Source: Candidatus Cybelea palsarum (lineage in GTDB: Bacteria > Vulcanimicrobiota > Vulcanimicrobiia > Vulcanimicrobiales > Vulcanimicrobiaceae). Taken from it: a DNA stretch of 59,231 nt. The number at the start of each line of letters is the position of its first letter. Within the stretch, counting starts at the first letter, position 1. Positions 14,476-22,413 of this stretch are shown piece by piece. The translations under genes were made by a program, and so were the position numbers. The DNA lies in the NCBI GenBank assembly GCA_003166915.1, contig PMUK01000123.1:1-59231 (forward strand), in the 5' to 3' direction. The notes below the pieces were generated by a model that saw nothing but the letters and a program-made list of their open reading frames with translations, was not told where the DNA came from and searched no databases.

Positions 14476-16130
14476 GGTTCACCCGCTAGACGGTCGACGA
14501 TTTCACCGACGTGCTGCGCGACCAGATCCGGATAATCATCCGTGCTCACCGCTTGAATATCGTCGACTGCAGCGAGAATGGTGGGATGGCCGCGCATGAT
14601 CGGCAGAACGCACCGCGAGTCTGGGCCGGCCAAAATCCACTTACGATGCGCGCGCATTATCTCGAAGCGGCAATACGGTTGTCGAAAGTAAACTTCGGAG
14701 TACACCGGCACGATGAAGCGACTTCCGTCGATGGCTAACGCAAGCTTTGACTCCCAGGCCGTGCCCGACCGAATGGACGAGGTATCGAAGAAAACCGAGA
14801 GCTTCTTCCCATTTGGAAGCCTGGCGTCGCGAAATGGACGAAACACATGCTCGACGACCCAGTCCTTCTCTTGATGCGCGTAGCTAATGAAGACATCGTA
14901 GTCGTGTCGTTCCGTCGGCAACGCGTCGATCGCGTGCTGCTGTTCGAAGAGTATCTGCGAACCTCGAACCCCACTCAGACCCGACGCTACCACGATCCCG
15001 AGTGCGACGAGCGACACTTGTGGCTGAAGATGATGCGAAAAGAAAAGCCACGCTTCAAAGGCAGTAAAAATGCCGAGACCAGCCATCGCCGCAAGTACGG
15101 ACGAGATCCAGGGGGAAAGGCTGCGTAGTTTGCCCAGCCGCGTTCGGTTGAGCGTGAGAAAGATGCCGGCATACGCGAGCACGGCTAGTCCGGAAAAGGC
15201 GGGGAGGAGCAGCAAGAGCATTCCGTTTTGCGGTTGCACGTCGTAATAGGGTTCTTTCCCGACCAATGAACCATCGTCCAGCGCATTGCTCAGAGCCCAT
15301 CCGAGGATTTCCGGCCCGCTGCGGCCCGTAAACGGCATGCGATCGTATCTGAGCGTTCCGACTATCACGTACATCTTATCGTCGAACTGTGAATAGCTCG
15401 AAAATGTTCTTGGATTGGTGAAGCGGTAGACGAACGGATAGTTCGCAGCGATTCGCGGGCCGAGTCGAACGGGAATGTGAGTCGGATCGCACGGAGGCGA
15501 CGCCGCAAAGAACCGCGGGGTCATCAAGACTCGAGCCGCCATGGCCCAAACGCTCCCAGATCCTTCGACGTCGCCGGATGCGTCGTCGAATGGAACGTTC
15601 GCATAGCAAATTCGATAGAACAGTCCTGCGGCATTGGGAACGCTCGTAAAGCGAGTTTGCGCGGCGGCGCTGATCGCGCCGTATATTTCCGGATCTCGGG
15701 GATCGAGCGGCCCTACAACATCGTCGTCTCGGTCGACTTTGGCTTCCTCGGTTGCGTAGATTGGGAAGTGCGCAGCCGCGCGGCGGATACTCGAAACGAG
15801 AGCCTCTCGAGCAAACGCCATCGGGGCGCCGCACGGGCTTGACTGGCACGGTTCGAACTCGACGTCGAGGATGACGGCGCTTGGTCGTTGATTGCTCCGT
15901 GCAAGGCCATCAAGAAAGGCCGCGATTCGGCGCCGGAAAGCGGGCACGTCCGAGGGATCCGCGTCGATGTCGACGATGCTGACCTCCGAAGAGAAGGTCG
16001 GGGGCACGCGGGAACTCAGCCATCTCAGAACTTGCCAATCCCATTCGTGCGGCATCCACAACGCAGCGACGGCTAGGACCGCGACGTAAACGCCGGCTAG
16101 GAGCGCGGTGCTGATAATGAACCGCGGCAT
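14472..16130 (-). CDS. CHASE2-like sensor fused to a TIR domain
   Basis: The 552-residue membrane protein has an N-terminal transmembrane helix (about residues 5-25), an extracytoplasmic CHASE2-like domain (about 40-300, with EVSIVDIDADPSD near its start), three transmembrane helices (about 310-400) and a cytoplasmic TIR domain (411-552). The TIR starts YDVFISYAHQEKDW, has the FFDTSSIRSGTAWE loop, and ends its core with VYFRQPYCRFE, whose Glu490 fits the catalytic glutamate of NAD-cleaving TIRs. I start at ATG 16130 (MPRFIISTALLAG), giving a proper signal anchor; the longer frame would overlap the divergent gene. CHASE2 normally carries kinases or cyclases, so a TIR output is unusual. It is coupled to the FecR-TPR gene. 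Confidence 0.85.
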   Translation of the reverse strand: MPRFIISTALLAGVYVAVLAVAALWMPHEWDWQVLRWLSSRVPPTFSSEVSIVDIDADPSDVPAFRRRIAAFLDGLARSNQRPSAVILDVEFEPCQSSPCGAPMAFAREALVSSIRRAAAHFPIYATEEAKVDRDDDVVGPLDPRDPEIYGAISAAAQTRFTSVPNAAGLFYRICYANVPFDDASGDVEGSGSVWAMAARVLMTPRFFAASPPCDPTHIPVRLGPRIAANYPFVYRFTNPRTFSSYSQFDDKMYVIVGTLRYDRMPFTGRSGPEILGWALSNALDDGSLVGKEPYYDVQPQNGMLLLLLPAFSGLAVLAYAGIFLTLNRTRLGKLRSLSPWISSVLAAMAGLGIFTAFEAWLFFSHHLQPQVSLVALGIVVASGLSGVRGSQILFEQQHAIDALPTERHDYDVFISYAHQEKDWVVEHVFRPFRDARLPNGKKLSVFFDTSSIRSGTAWESKLALAIDGSRFIVPVYSEVYFRQPYCRFEIMRAHRKWILAGPDSRCVLPIMRGHPTILAAVDDIQAVSTDDYPDLVAQHVGEIVDRLAGEP

Positions 16131-16183
16131 ACCAAGGGCTTGCACCTGCCGAGCGCACTCTCCTTGCGGCGCGCGTCCCATGG

Positions 16184-16189
16184 TATCAT
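16184..16189 (+). promoter_or_regulatory. Candidate -10 element of the SLOG gene
   Basis: TATCAT ends seven bases before ATG 16197, with no ribosome site visible. Transcription would start at or next to the start codon, implying a leaderless mRNA. No good -35 at 17-bp spacing is seen. Confidence 0.35.
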
Positions 16190-16196
16190 ACCCGTA

Positions 16197-17936
16197 ATGG
16201 AGGAGCGGTGGCCCACGCAAATGGGATTGCTTCCCCTGGTCGTTGGCGTTACAGGTCACCGGGATCTGGCAGACGAGAATAGTCAGGCCATCGTCGACCA
16301 GGTTAGCTCGCTCTTCGCAACGCTGCGCCGGTCCTATCCGCACACGCCGATCGTCGTGCTGTCCTCCCTGGCCGAGGGCGCCGATCGGATAGTCGCGCAT
16401 GCCGCGTTGGGTTGTGGAGCGGAGTTGTTTGCCGTCTTGCCGATGCAGGCCGAGTTATACGAGCGAGACTTCCAGTCGGCGCAGTCGCTGGAAGATTTCC
16501 GGGAACTTTTGAGCAGAAGCTATGACGCGAGCGTGGTTCCGATGAACGGCGACCGCGTCGGCGCCGAAGCCGGCACACCAGGATCGGCGCGAGATCACCA
16601 TTACGCGACGGCGGGCGCATTCATCGTGAGCCACAGTCAGATGCTGGTCGCTCTTTGGGATGGCAGCCCCGACGAAATGCCCGGCGGCACGTCGCAGATC
16701 GTCAGGTTTGCGCTACAAGGCGTTGGTAGCAAGTACTTGAGCGGATCGAAGGAGCTTCGAACGAACGAAACGGGAGCCGTCTATCACGTGCGCGCAGCCC
16801 GCCAGTCGGGAATGCGCCTCGGTTCGGCGGTCCCTGCCACGTGGCTCTACCCGGGTGATAATCCCGCTGATGGGCCGGCGGGCAACTCGGCGCGGGCGGC
16901 ATTCGAAGAGAATTTGCGCAGCTTAGAGCGATTCAATCGCGACACCATGACGCTGCCGATCGACCGTCAAGCGAATCGTAGTGCCGAGTCCTTACTTCCT
17001 CCGGTCGAAGCCGTTTCGTTCGGCGTCGGCGGCCCATTCTTAGAGTATACGCGCGCGCTGTTCGGGCAAGCCGACGCGCTTGCGCTGCGATGCAGGAACT
17101 TGACCCATGCCGCCATGATCTCGATCTTTTGTACGATCGGTCTTGCTGCAGTCTTTTTTACTCTGTTTGCAAACCTATTTTCGAGCTTGGCGATCCTGTA
17201 TTTTTGTTTCCTCGCTCTCGTTGTGATTGCCCTAACCACGAACGCGTTGGTCGAGCGGAGCCGGCTTCAGGACCGCTTTCAGGATTATCGCGCCTTGGCG
17301 GAGGGCTTGCGCGTTCAGTTTTATTGGCGGCTGGCCGGCATTGGAGAGTCGGTGTACGATCATTATCTACCTCGGCAAGAAGGCGAACTCGAATGGATCC
17401 GGGATGCGATGCGCGCGGCGCGATTCCGCAGGCAGACCGAACCGCATCCGAGGATGACGGTGACCCAAACTCAGGCGCTGCTAGAAGTGATTCTCGCTCA
17501 ATGGATCAACGATCAAGGTGCGTACTTCTCGCGGGCACTTCGAAAGGAACGCGAGATGGCGACTCGGATCAAGTTTGCCGCGCGCCTGTGTCTTGGCGTA
17601 ACGGCGGTTATTGCGGTCGCGCTGGCGGCGACGCTCGCCGCGCGCTCGACGGCCTATCAGCCGCTCTTGTTGATGCTGCTCACACTCATGCTTGCCGGCG
17701 CGGGACTCTTCACCGGCTATGCGCAGAAACGTGCGCACGAAGAACACGCGCGGCGCTACGACCGAATGTCCGTGCTCTATAAAATCGCCGGCGAGCGCGT
17801 CGAGCTGCTGCTCGGCGAAAAAGATCTTGCGGCAGCTCGGGCGGTCCTTATGCATCTTGGACGCGAGGCGCTGGCGGAGACCTGCGATTGGCTCATTCTC
17901 CACCGCGAGCGTGAGATCGAGGTTCCTACCGCCTGA
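16197..17936 (+). CDS. SLOG domain protein with SLATT-like transmembrane hairpins
   Basis: The 579-residue product starts with a SLOG (Rossmannoid nucleotide-sensing) domain, residues about 1-230, marked by LVVGVTGHRDL and LSSLAEGADRIVAHAAL. The C-terminal part holds two transmembrane hairpins (about residues 304-346 and 464-510). Each is next to an amphipathic helix region (FQDYRALAEGLRVQFYW and YFSRALRKEREMA) typical of SLATT / DUF4231-type two-TM modules, described as pore-forming effectors in nucleotide-driven conflict systems. ATG 16197 is preferred to the start at 16140. It is divergent from the CHASE2-TIR gene with 66 bases between them. Reading: an effector gated by a nucleotide signal, possibly one made by the TIR. 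That link is inference. Confidence 0.8.
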   Translation: MEERWPTQMGLLPLVVGVTGHRDLADENSQAIVDQVSSLFATLRRSYPHTPIVVLSSLAEGADRIVAHAALGCGAELFAVLPMQAELYERDFQSAQSLEDFRELLSRSYDASVVPMNGDRVGAEAGTPGSARDHHYATAGAFIVSHSQMLVALWDGSPDEMPGGTSQIVRFALQGVGSKYLSGSKELRTNETGAVYHVRAARQSGMRLGSAVPATWLYPGDNPADGPAGNSARAAFEENLRSLERFNRDTMTLPIDRQANRSAESLLPPVEAVSFGVGGPFLEYTRALFGQADALALRCRNLTHAAMISIFCTIGLAAVFFTLFANLFSSLAILYFCFLALVVIALTTNALVERSRLQDRFQDYRALAEGLRVQFYWRLAGIGESVYDHYLPRQEGELEWIRDAMRAARFRRQTEPHPRMTVTQTQALLEVILAQWINDQGAYFSRALRKEREMATRIKFAARLCLGVTAVIAVALAATLAARSTAYQPLLLMLLTLMLAGAGLFTGYAQKRAHEEHARRYDRMSVLYKIAGERVELLLGEKDLAAARAVLMHLGREALAETCDWLILHREREIEVPTA

Positions 17937-17976
17937 GGAGGGCTCAGAAGGGGCTCGCCCTAGAAGCCAGAAAAAG

Positions 17977-17990
17977 GTGACTCAAGTCAC
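17977..17990. promoter_or_regulatory. Palindrome upstream of cysteine dioxygenase
   Basis: GTGACT-CA-AGTCAC is a 6-bp perfect inverted repeat 20 bases before the cysteine dioxygenase start. It is a candidate operator or, less likely, a small hairpin ending the SLOG transcript. Confidence 0.4.
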
Positions 17991-18010
17991 TAACGTGGGT
18001 TTGGAGGCCA

Positions 18011-18577
18011 ATGCTTCAACCGCTAATCGACAACCTCTGCTTTGTGGGGCCGCTTGAGCGGAGCACTTCGGATATGGCGGCGCTACTCGCCGCCACGCGT
18101 GGCTCTGGGTGGCTACCCAGCCGGCCGCTTCTTGCGTGTCCGGGCGGCTATACGCGTTCGTGCGCTTACTCGGACGAGCGTTTCGAGGTGCTCCTGCTCA
18201 ACTGGGCAGCCGGAGCCGTCTCTCCGCTCCACGATCACGGCGGTCAGCACTGCTGGATGCAGGTGCTCGAGGGGCAGCTCCTCGTGGATGATTACCTCCG
18301 CATCGATGCGGGAGAGCGTCCCGGCTTCGCACGCGTCGAGGCTCAAGGCTCTCGGCTCATGGACGCGGGCGATCTCGATGCGCGCTCGGGGCGTTTCGAC
18401 CTTCACCGCGTTAGCGCGCCCGCGGGCGTACCGGCACTCTCGCTCCACATTTATGCCGCGCCCTTGAAAGAGTTTGCGGTCTACGACGAGTCGACCCAGC
18501 GCTGTCACGTGGTCCGAAGCACCTACGACGACGTGCTCCAGGACGTCCTCCGGCCGTCTATGCCCATGGCCCGATAG
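18011..18577 (+). CDS. Cysteine dioxygenase type I family cupin
   Basis: A 188-residue cupin that should oxidise L-cysteine (or a related thiol) to the sulfinic acid using non-haem iron. The metal-binding motif is clear in VSPLHDHGGQHCWMQVLEG (two His of the HxH...E/G cupin box), with the third His in SLHIYAAP. Length and the C-terminal tyrosine-containing region agree with bacterial Cdo proteins. GGAGG lies five bases before the ATG. The gene stands alone, with a palindrome upstream and an AT-rich palindrome downstream. 3-mercaptopropionate dioxygenase is the main alternative activity. Confidence 0.9.
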   Translation: MLQPLIDNLCFVGPLERSTSDMAALLAATRGSGWLPSRPLLACPGGYTRSCAYSDERFEVLLLNWAAGAVSPLHDHGGQHCWMQVLEGQLLVDDYLRIDAGERPGFARVEAQGSRLMDAGDLDARSGRFDLHRVSAPAGVPALSLHIYAAPLKEFAVYDESTQRCHVVRSTYDDVLQDVLRPSMPMAR

Positions 18578-18594
18578 CGGCCCAAGTTCGCCCC

Positions 18595-18617
18595 AAAAAA
18601 ATTTTCCAAAATTTTTT
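18595..18617. terminator. AT-rich perfect palindrome after cysteine dioxygenase
   Basis: AAAAAATTTT-CC-AAAATTTTTT (after one extra A) is a perfect 10-bp inverted repeat ending in six T, an abrupt AT island in GC-rich DNA. It fits a bidirectional terminator but could also act as an upstream promoter element for the next locus. Confidence 0.5.
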
Positions 18618-18658
18618 GCAGCCCAAAAGGGCTTACTCCTATTCTCCGTCGGTCGATT

Positions 18659-19666
18659 GGAGGCGGCGGCGACGGCGGCGGCGCCAGCGCGACGGTCTCT
18701 CCGGTACGCTCTACAACGTGCCGATGATTATCGGCCCTTCGAAGTTTGCCGTGCTGCTCTCCACTGAAACCGGAAGTCAAGTGCAGGGCGCCGGGAACGA
18801 TACCGGCACCAATCACATCACCTGGGGCACGCTCAATAACTCCCTCTGGATCGGCCCGCATCGCGGCGGCCCCAAACAATCGACCAGCGGCGCGTTCGGC
18901 TACGGGTTGTGCGCGTGTAACTCCGACTCCGGTCCGCCCAACGGCATCACGCCGCTCTTTGTTTCCTATGACCTGCCGGTCTATGGCGACGACGACGTCA
19001 CCTGGTACGGCGGGCCGCCGGCCTTCCCACAGGAGGGCCCGTCGGTCATCGCCCTTGGATGGCAAGGCTATTCTCTGGGATTTACCGACTTCGCGGTCGC
19101 GCCGGTTCTCGGTACGTATCATCTCTACGCCGCCGTGCCGCCGTCCTACGATACGCCGCAAAATCCAACGCCCAGCCCGAATCCCAACGGCCCGCCCACG
19201 CCCCCACCGGGCATTCTCGCCGCGGGCGCACAGCTGACGTCGCTGCGAGCACTCCCGCAGTTTGCTACGCCGACGTTTGCGCCCGACCACAAGGGCGGCG
19301 GAAGCATCGGCGTGGCGGTTCCCGCCGGTGCCACCGAAGCGATGGCCATCGTGTACGCGGTGCATGGCGGCAAAGGCCTTTGCGGCCAAGCGCACATCTA
19401 CGATTCCTTTTACACGATCGTCACGCATAGCGCAGGCGCGCAAAAACTCGCGCTCGCCGACGATCTCGGTCCGCTCACGCAATCGGGCAAGCAAACGCCC
19501 ACGATCTGCAACGGCGAGAGCTACGACATCTATGCCGCGGCGATGGATTACCCGGCCTACGAAGGCATCCTATCCAAACAACCTTTCGCAGCTGCCGCTG
19601 ATCAAAGGCCCCAACGGTCAGGCCGACGTCAGCACCTCCGATAAACTCTTTGGCCTCTATCCGTGA
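18659..19666 (+). pseudogene. Frameshifted secreted/hypothetical protein
   Basis: A coherent protein is spread over two frames. The body (TLYNVPMIIGPSKFAVLL to about SYDIYAAAMDYPAYE) lies in the frame of position 18616, with a Pro/Asn-rich linker in the middle. A Gly-rich N-terminal stretch (GGGGDGGGASATVSP) and the natural-looking C-terminus (YPNNLSQLPLIKGPNGQADV, stop at 19666) both lie in a different frame, the one ending at 19666. The body frame itself runs into basic nonsense after about 19565. No start codon with a signal peptide is found upstream. Either the gene is decaying, with single-base indels near 18700 and 19570, or these are sequencing errors. I do not recognise the family. 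Confidence 0.5.
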
Positions 19667-19714
19667 GGTAAAAAAGGAGTCTCCTTCTCGCAGGCGCTTC
19701 TTGGGCCGGGAGCT

Positions 19715-19720
19715 TATAAT
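19715..19720 (+). promoter_or_regulatory. Candidate -10 element (TATAAT) of the Nudix-scp operon
   Basis: GCTTATAATGG contains a consensus TATAAT in the gap before the Nudix gene. No convincing -35 lies 16-18 bases upstream. Transcripts would begin near 19727, just before the hairpin at 19732. Confidence 0.4.
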
Positions 19721-19731
19721 GGTGGTAACCA

Positions 19732-19754
19732 AAGGGGGCTCGAGCGGCCCCCTT
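19732..19754. terminator. 8-bp hairpin in the Nudix leader
   Basis: AAGGGGGC, a seven-base loop, then GCCCCCTT forms an 8-bp stem 25 bases before the Nudix start. It lies downstream of the TATAAT, so it would be in the leader, as an attenuator-like or stabilising hairpin. No T-run follows. Confidence 0.4.
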
Positions 19755-19779
19755 CCCTGTCTTAAAACCGTGGAGCGTC

Positions 19780-20271
19780 ATGCGGATCAAGTACGAAGTG
19801 TCGGCTGGCGGACTTTTGCTCCGACGCCGTGATTCGACCTACGATGCACTGCTGATCGGTCGCGGTGCGCCGCCGCGCGTTTGGACGCTTCCCAAAGGTC
19901 ACGTCGAAGTTCGCGAGTCGACCGAGCAAGCCGGGCTTCGCGAAGTTCGGGAAGAGACCGGTTGCTGGGGGGAGATCATCACCAAGCTCAGCGAGATCGC
20001 GTATTGGTTTTACGTCGGCAAGGCCAAGCACCGCAAAGCGGTGACCTTTTACTTGATGCGATATCTCTCGGGCGACCCCGCCAATCACGACCACGAGGTG
20101 GACGACGCACGCTGGTTCGACGTCGCGCAAGCGCGCAAGACGCTCAAGTACGTCAACGAAAAGCGCCTCGTCGATCTCGCGCTCGACTTCCTCGCAGCAA
20201 ATCCTACGGCATTCGGCGAGCCGGCGCTCCCGGAGCCGCTCGAAGCCCAAAGCGAACGCGTATCGTCCTGA
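19780..20271 (+). CDS. Nudix hydrolase
   Basis: A 163-residue Nudix protein with an intact box: GHVEV...REVREETG, matching Gx5Ex7REUxEExGU, which binds the catalytic metal. The early IGRGAPPRVWTLPKGH segment is typical of MutT/Ap4A-type family members. The substrate is a nucleoside diphosphate linked to another moiety and cannot be told further. Its TGA overlaps the CTG proposed as the scpA start (CTGA at 20268-20271), so it appears to be the first gene of a Nudix-scpA-scpB-nfo unit. Confidence 0.92.
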   Translation: MRIKYEVSAGGLLLRRRDSTYDALLIGRGAPPRVWTLPKGHVEVRESTEQAGLREVREETGCWGEIITKLSEIAYWFYVGKAKHRKAVTFYLMRYLSGDPANHDHEVDDARWFDVAQARKTLKYVNEKRLVDLALDFLAANPTAFGEPALPEPLEAQSERVSS

Positions 20272-20996
20272 CAGCGCACAGCACCTTCACCGTTCGCATC
20301 GAAGCCTTCGATGGGCCGCTCGACCTGCTGCTAACGCTCATCAAAGACCAACAGCTCGACGTTGCGACGGTGCCGCTCGCGAGCATGGCCGAGCAGTACC
20401 TAGCATACGTTCGGACGATGGAGGCGCGCGACGTCGAGATCGCGGCCGAGTATCTTGTCATCGCCGCGACGCTGATTTTCTTGAAGTCGAAGGCGCTGCT
20501 GCCGCCGATTCCCGCGGAGTTCGTCGACGACGCCGAAACCCCCGAAGAGGTCGAGGAGCACCTGCGCCGCCGCCTGATTGCCTATTCGAAATATCGGGAG
20601 TTCGGCGAACAGTTGCGCGAACATCAAAACGAAGCCAGCTCGTTTTACTATCGCGAGTCGGGCGATCCCGCCGGCGAGATCGTGCAGCGCTACGATATCG
20701 ACCCCGAGAAACTAAAACGCGCGTTCATCGCGATGCTGGCGCAGGCCCGTCCGGAGAAACGCTCGATCGCCCGCGAGCGCGTTTCGCTGATCGCGTCGAT
20801 GGATTACATCATGCGAAGAATCAAAGAGCGTGGCGACGCGCACTTCTCCGACCTCTGCGAGGAACTGGGCATGACGCGCGACGTCATCGTCATCACCTTT
20901 CTGGCGATCCTCGAACTGATTCGCCGTCACCGCGTCGCCTTCGAGCAAACCGACGCTTTTGACGACATTCGCCTCTTCGCGGTAACCGCGGCATGA
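20268..20996 (+). CDS. scpA: Segregation and condensation protein A, probable CTG start
   Basis: ScpA is the kleisin that bridges SMC heads and recruits ScpB in chromosome condensation. The N-terminal SMC-neck helix is clear in FTVRIEAFDGPLDLLLTLI, and the C-terminal winged helix includes VSLIASMDYIMRRIKERG and VITFLAILELIRRHRV. About 242 residues. The family begins within some ten residues of the FxGPLDLLL motif, but no ATG, GTG or TTG is in frame there; the candidate is CTG 20268 overlapping the upstream TGA, like an ATGA junction. Longer in-frame options from 19881 read the Nudix gene in the wrong frame. The 3' end overlaps scpB (ATGA at 20993). Confidence 0.93.
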   Translation: MTAHSTFTVRIEAFDGPLDLLLTLIKDQQLDVATVPLASMAEQYLAYVRTMEARDVEIAAEYLVIAATLIFLKSKALLPPIPAEFVDDAETPEEVEEHLRRRLIAYSKYREFGEQLREHQNEASSFYYRESGDPAGEIVQRYDIDPEKLKRAFIAMLAQARPEKRSIARERVSLIASMDYIMRRIKERGDAHFSDLCEELGMTRDVIVITFLAILELIRRHRVAFEQTDAFDDIRLFAVTAA

Positions 20997-21544
20997 GCGC
21001 GCCGGAACTGCAACGCCCGATCGAGGCGCTGCTCTTCGTCGCCGGCGAGGCACTCTCGATTCCGCAGCTCGCCAAGCTGCTCGACGCCGAAGAATCGGAG
21101 GTCGCCACCGCGCTGGCGCAGATCGAGGCCGAGTACGGCAATCGCGGGATCGTGGTGCGTGAAGTCGCGGGCGGGTATCGTTTCGCAACGTCGCCGCTCG
21201 CTCGCGACGTCGTCGAAGCCTATCTGCTTCCGCCCAAGACGACGCTCTCTACGCCGGCGATGGAAGCGCTTGCGATAGTCGCGCACGTTCAGCCCGTGAC
21301 GCGAGGCGAGATCGAAGCGATCCGCGGGGTCAACTCCGATAGCGTCGTGAGTACGCTGCTCGACCGCGGGCTGATCGCCGAAGCGGGTCGCAAAGACGTC
21401 GTCGGCCGCCCGATGCAGTATAAGACGACGCCGTTCTTTTTGGAGTCCTTCGGGCTGCGTTCGCTCGACGATCTTCCGGAGCTGGAGTTGGAACCGGGAC
21501 AGCCGCTCGAGTTCGACCTCGGCAACCGCGCCTTGTCATCCTGA
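20993..21544 (+). CDS. scpB: Segregation and condensation protein B
   Basis: ScpB, the winged-helix partner of ScpA in the SMC-ScpAB condensin. Typical segments are PIEALLFVAGEALSIPQLAKL in the first winged helix and EALAIVAHVQPVTRGEIEAI then RKDVVGRPMQYKTTPFFLE in the second. The 183-residue length is normal. It starts within the scpA stop (ATGA). The tail after the second domain (ELELEPGQPLEFD) is acidic and variable. A repeat half-copy separates it from nfo. Confidence 0.96.
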   Translation: MSAPELQRPIEALLFVAGEALSIPQLAKLLDAEESEVATALAQIEAEYGNRGIVVREVAGGYRFATSPLARDVVEAYLLPPKTTLSTPAMEALAIVAHVQPVTRGEIEAIRGVNSDSVVSTLLDRGLIAEAGRKDVVGRPMQYKTTPFFLESFGLRSLDDLPELELEPGQPLEFDLGNRALSS

Positions 21545-21570
21545 ACCGCCGTCCCGAGCGCAGTCGAAGG
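21537..21570. repeat. Dispersed element between scpB and nfo
   Basis: TCATCCTGAAC...GAGCGCAGTCGAAGG covers the last codons of scpB and ends in GTCGAAGG joined directly to the nfo ATG, as at gcvT. It is a diverged or truncated copy: the left CCTTCGAC arm is missing. Confidence 0.65.
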
Positions 21571-22413
21571 ATGCGCGTAGGCCTGCACGTGCACGTCGCG
21601 GGCGGTCATGTAAGAGCGGTCGAGCACGCGAAAGCGGTAGGCGCGACCGCGATGCAAGTCTTTTCCAGCAATCCGCGCAGCTATCGCACGACGGCGATCG
21701 ACGTTGGCGCACTCGAGGTTTTCGCACGGCTTCGCCGCGATGCGAATCTCGATCCATGCGCCATCCACACGCCGTATCTAATCAACTTCGCAAGCGCCGA
21801 TCCGAAGATCTCACAAGGCTCGCTTCGCCTGCTGCAGCACGATCTGACCGCGGCCGCACGCGGTGGCATGCGCTTCGTCAACACGCATCTCGGCTCGTAT
21901 GGAACGCGCGACCGCGAGGAAGGCTTCGCGGCGATCTGCCGCTCGTTGGAAGCCGCGCTCGCGGATATTGAACCGGGCGTCTTTCTCGTACTCGAGAACT
22001 CGGCCGGCGCGGGGAACTTGGCCGGCGGGACGCTGGAGGAGCTCGGCGCCTTCGTGCGCGCGTTGCCGCACCCGCAACTCGGCATCTGCCTCGACACCGC
22101 GCACGCTTGGGCCACGGGCTACGAGATCAACTCCAAGACCGGCGTGGATCGCTTCATCGAGGAGGCATCAAATCGAATCGGGATCGATCGCGTATTGATG
22201 TTTCACTTCAACGACACGCAGGTGCCGCTGGGCGCGAGCCGCGACCGGCACTGGCATATCGGCGAGGGAAACATCGGCTTTGAGGGTTTTCGCGCGTTGC
22301 TCGCTCATCCCGAGTTGCGCGACAAGACGGCAATCCTCGAAACGCCGGGGACGGACGAAGATGACCTGCGCAACATGCAAACGATCCTCGCGATCCTGCG
22401 CGGCATCACCTAA
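21571..22413 (+). CDS. nfo: Endonuclease IV (AP endonuclease)
   Basis: A TIM-barrel zinc enzyme that cuts DNA 5' of abasic sites in base-excision repair. The 280-residue length and ordered metal-ligand segments match the family: VGLHVHVAGG, the IHTPYLINFAS strand, NTHLGSYG, VLENSAGAG with the ligand Glu, GICLDTAHAWATG, MFHFNDTQVPLGASRDRHWHIGEG (split across the barrel) and ILETPG. The ATG sits directly after the repeat arm GTCGAAGG, leaving no room for a normally spaced ribosome site, so coupling to scpB translation is likely. Confidence 0.95.
   Translation: MRVGLHVHVAGGHVRAVEHAKAVGATAMQVFSSNPRSYRTTAIDVGALEVFARLRRDANLDPCAIHTPYLINFASADPKISQGSLRLLQHDLTAAARGGMRFVNTHLGSYGTRDREEGFAAICRSLEAALADIEPGVFLVLENSAGAGNLAGGTLEELGAFVRALPHPQLGICLDTAHAWATGYEINSKTGVDRFIEEASNRIGIDRVLMFHFNDTQVPLGASRDRHWHIGEGNIGFEGFRALLAHPELRDKTAILETPGTDEDDLRNMQTILAILRGIT

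Noticed and set aside
19881-20267. Upstream scpA start inside the Nudix gene
   Set aside because: The sequence between 19881 and 20262 is Nudix coding DNA read in the wrong frame and shows no ScpA similarity.
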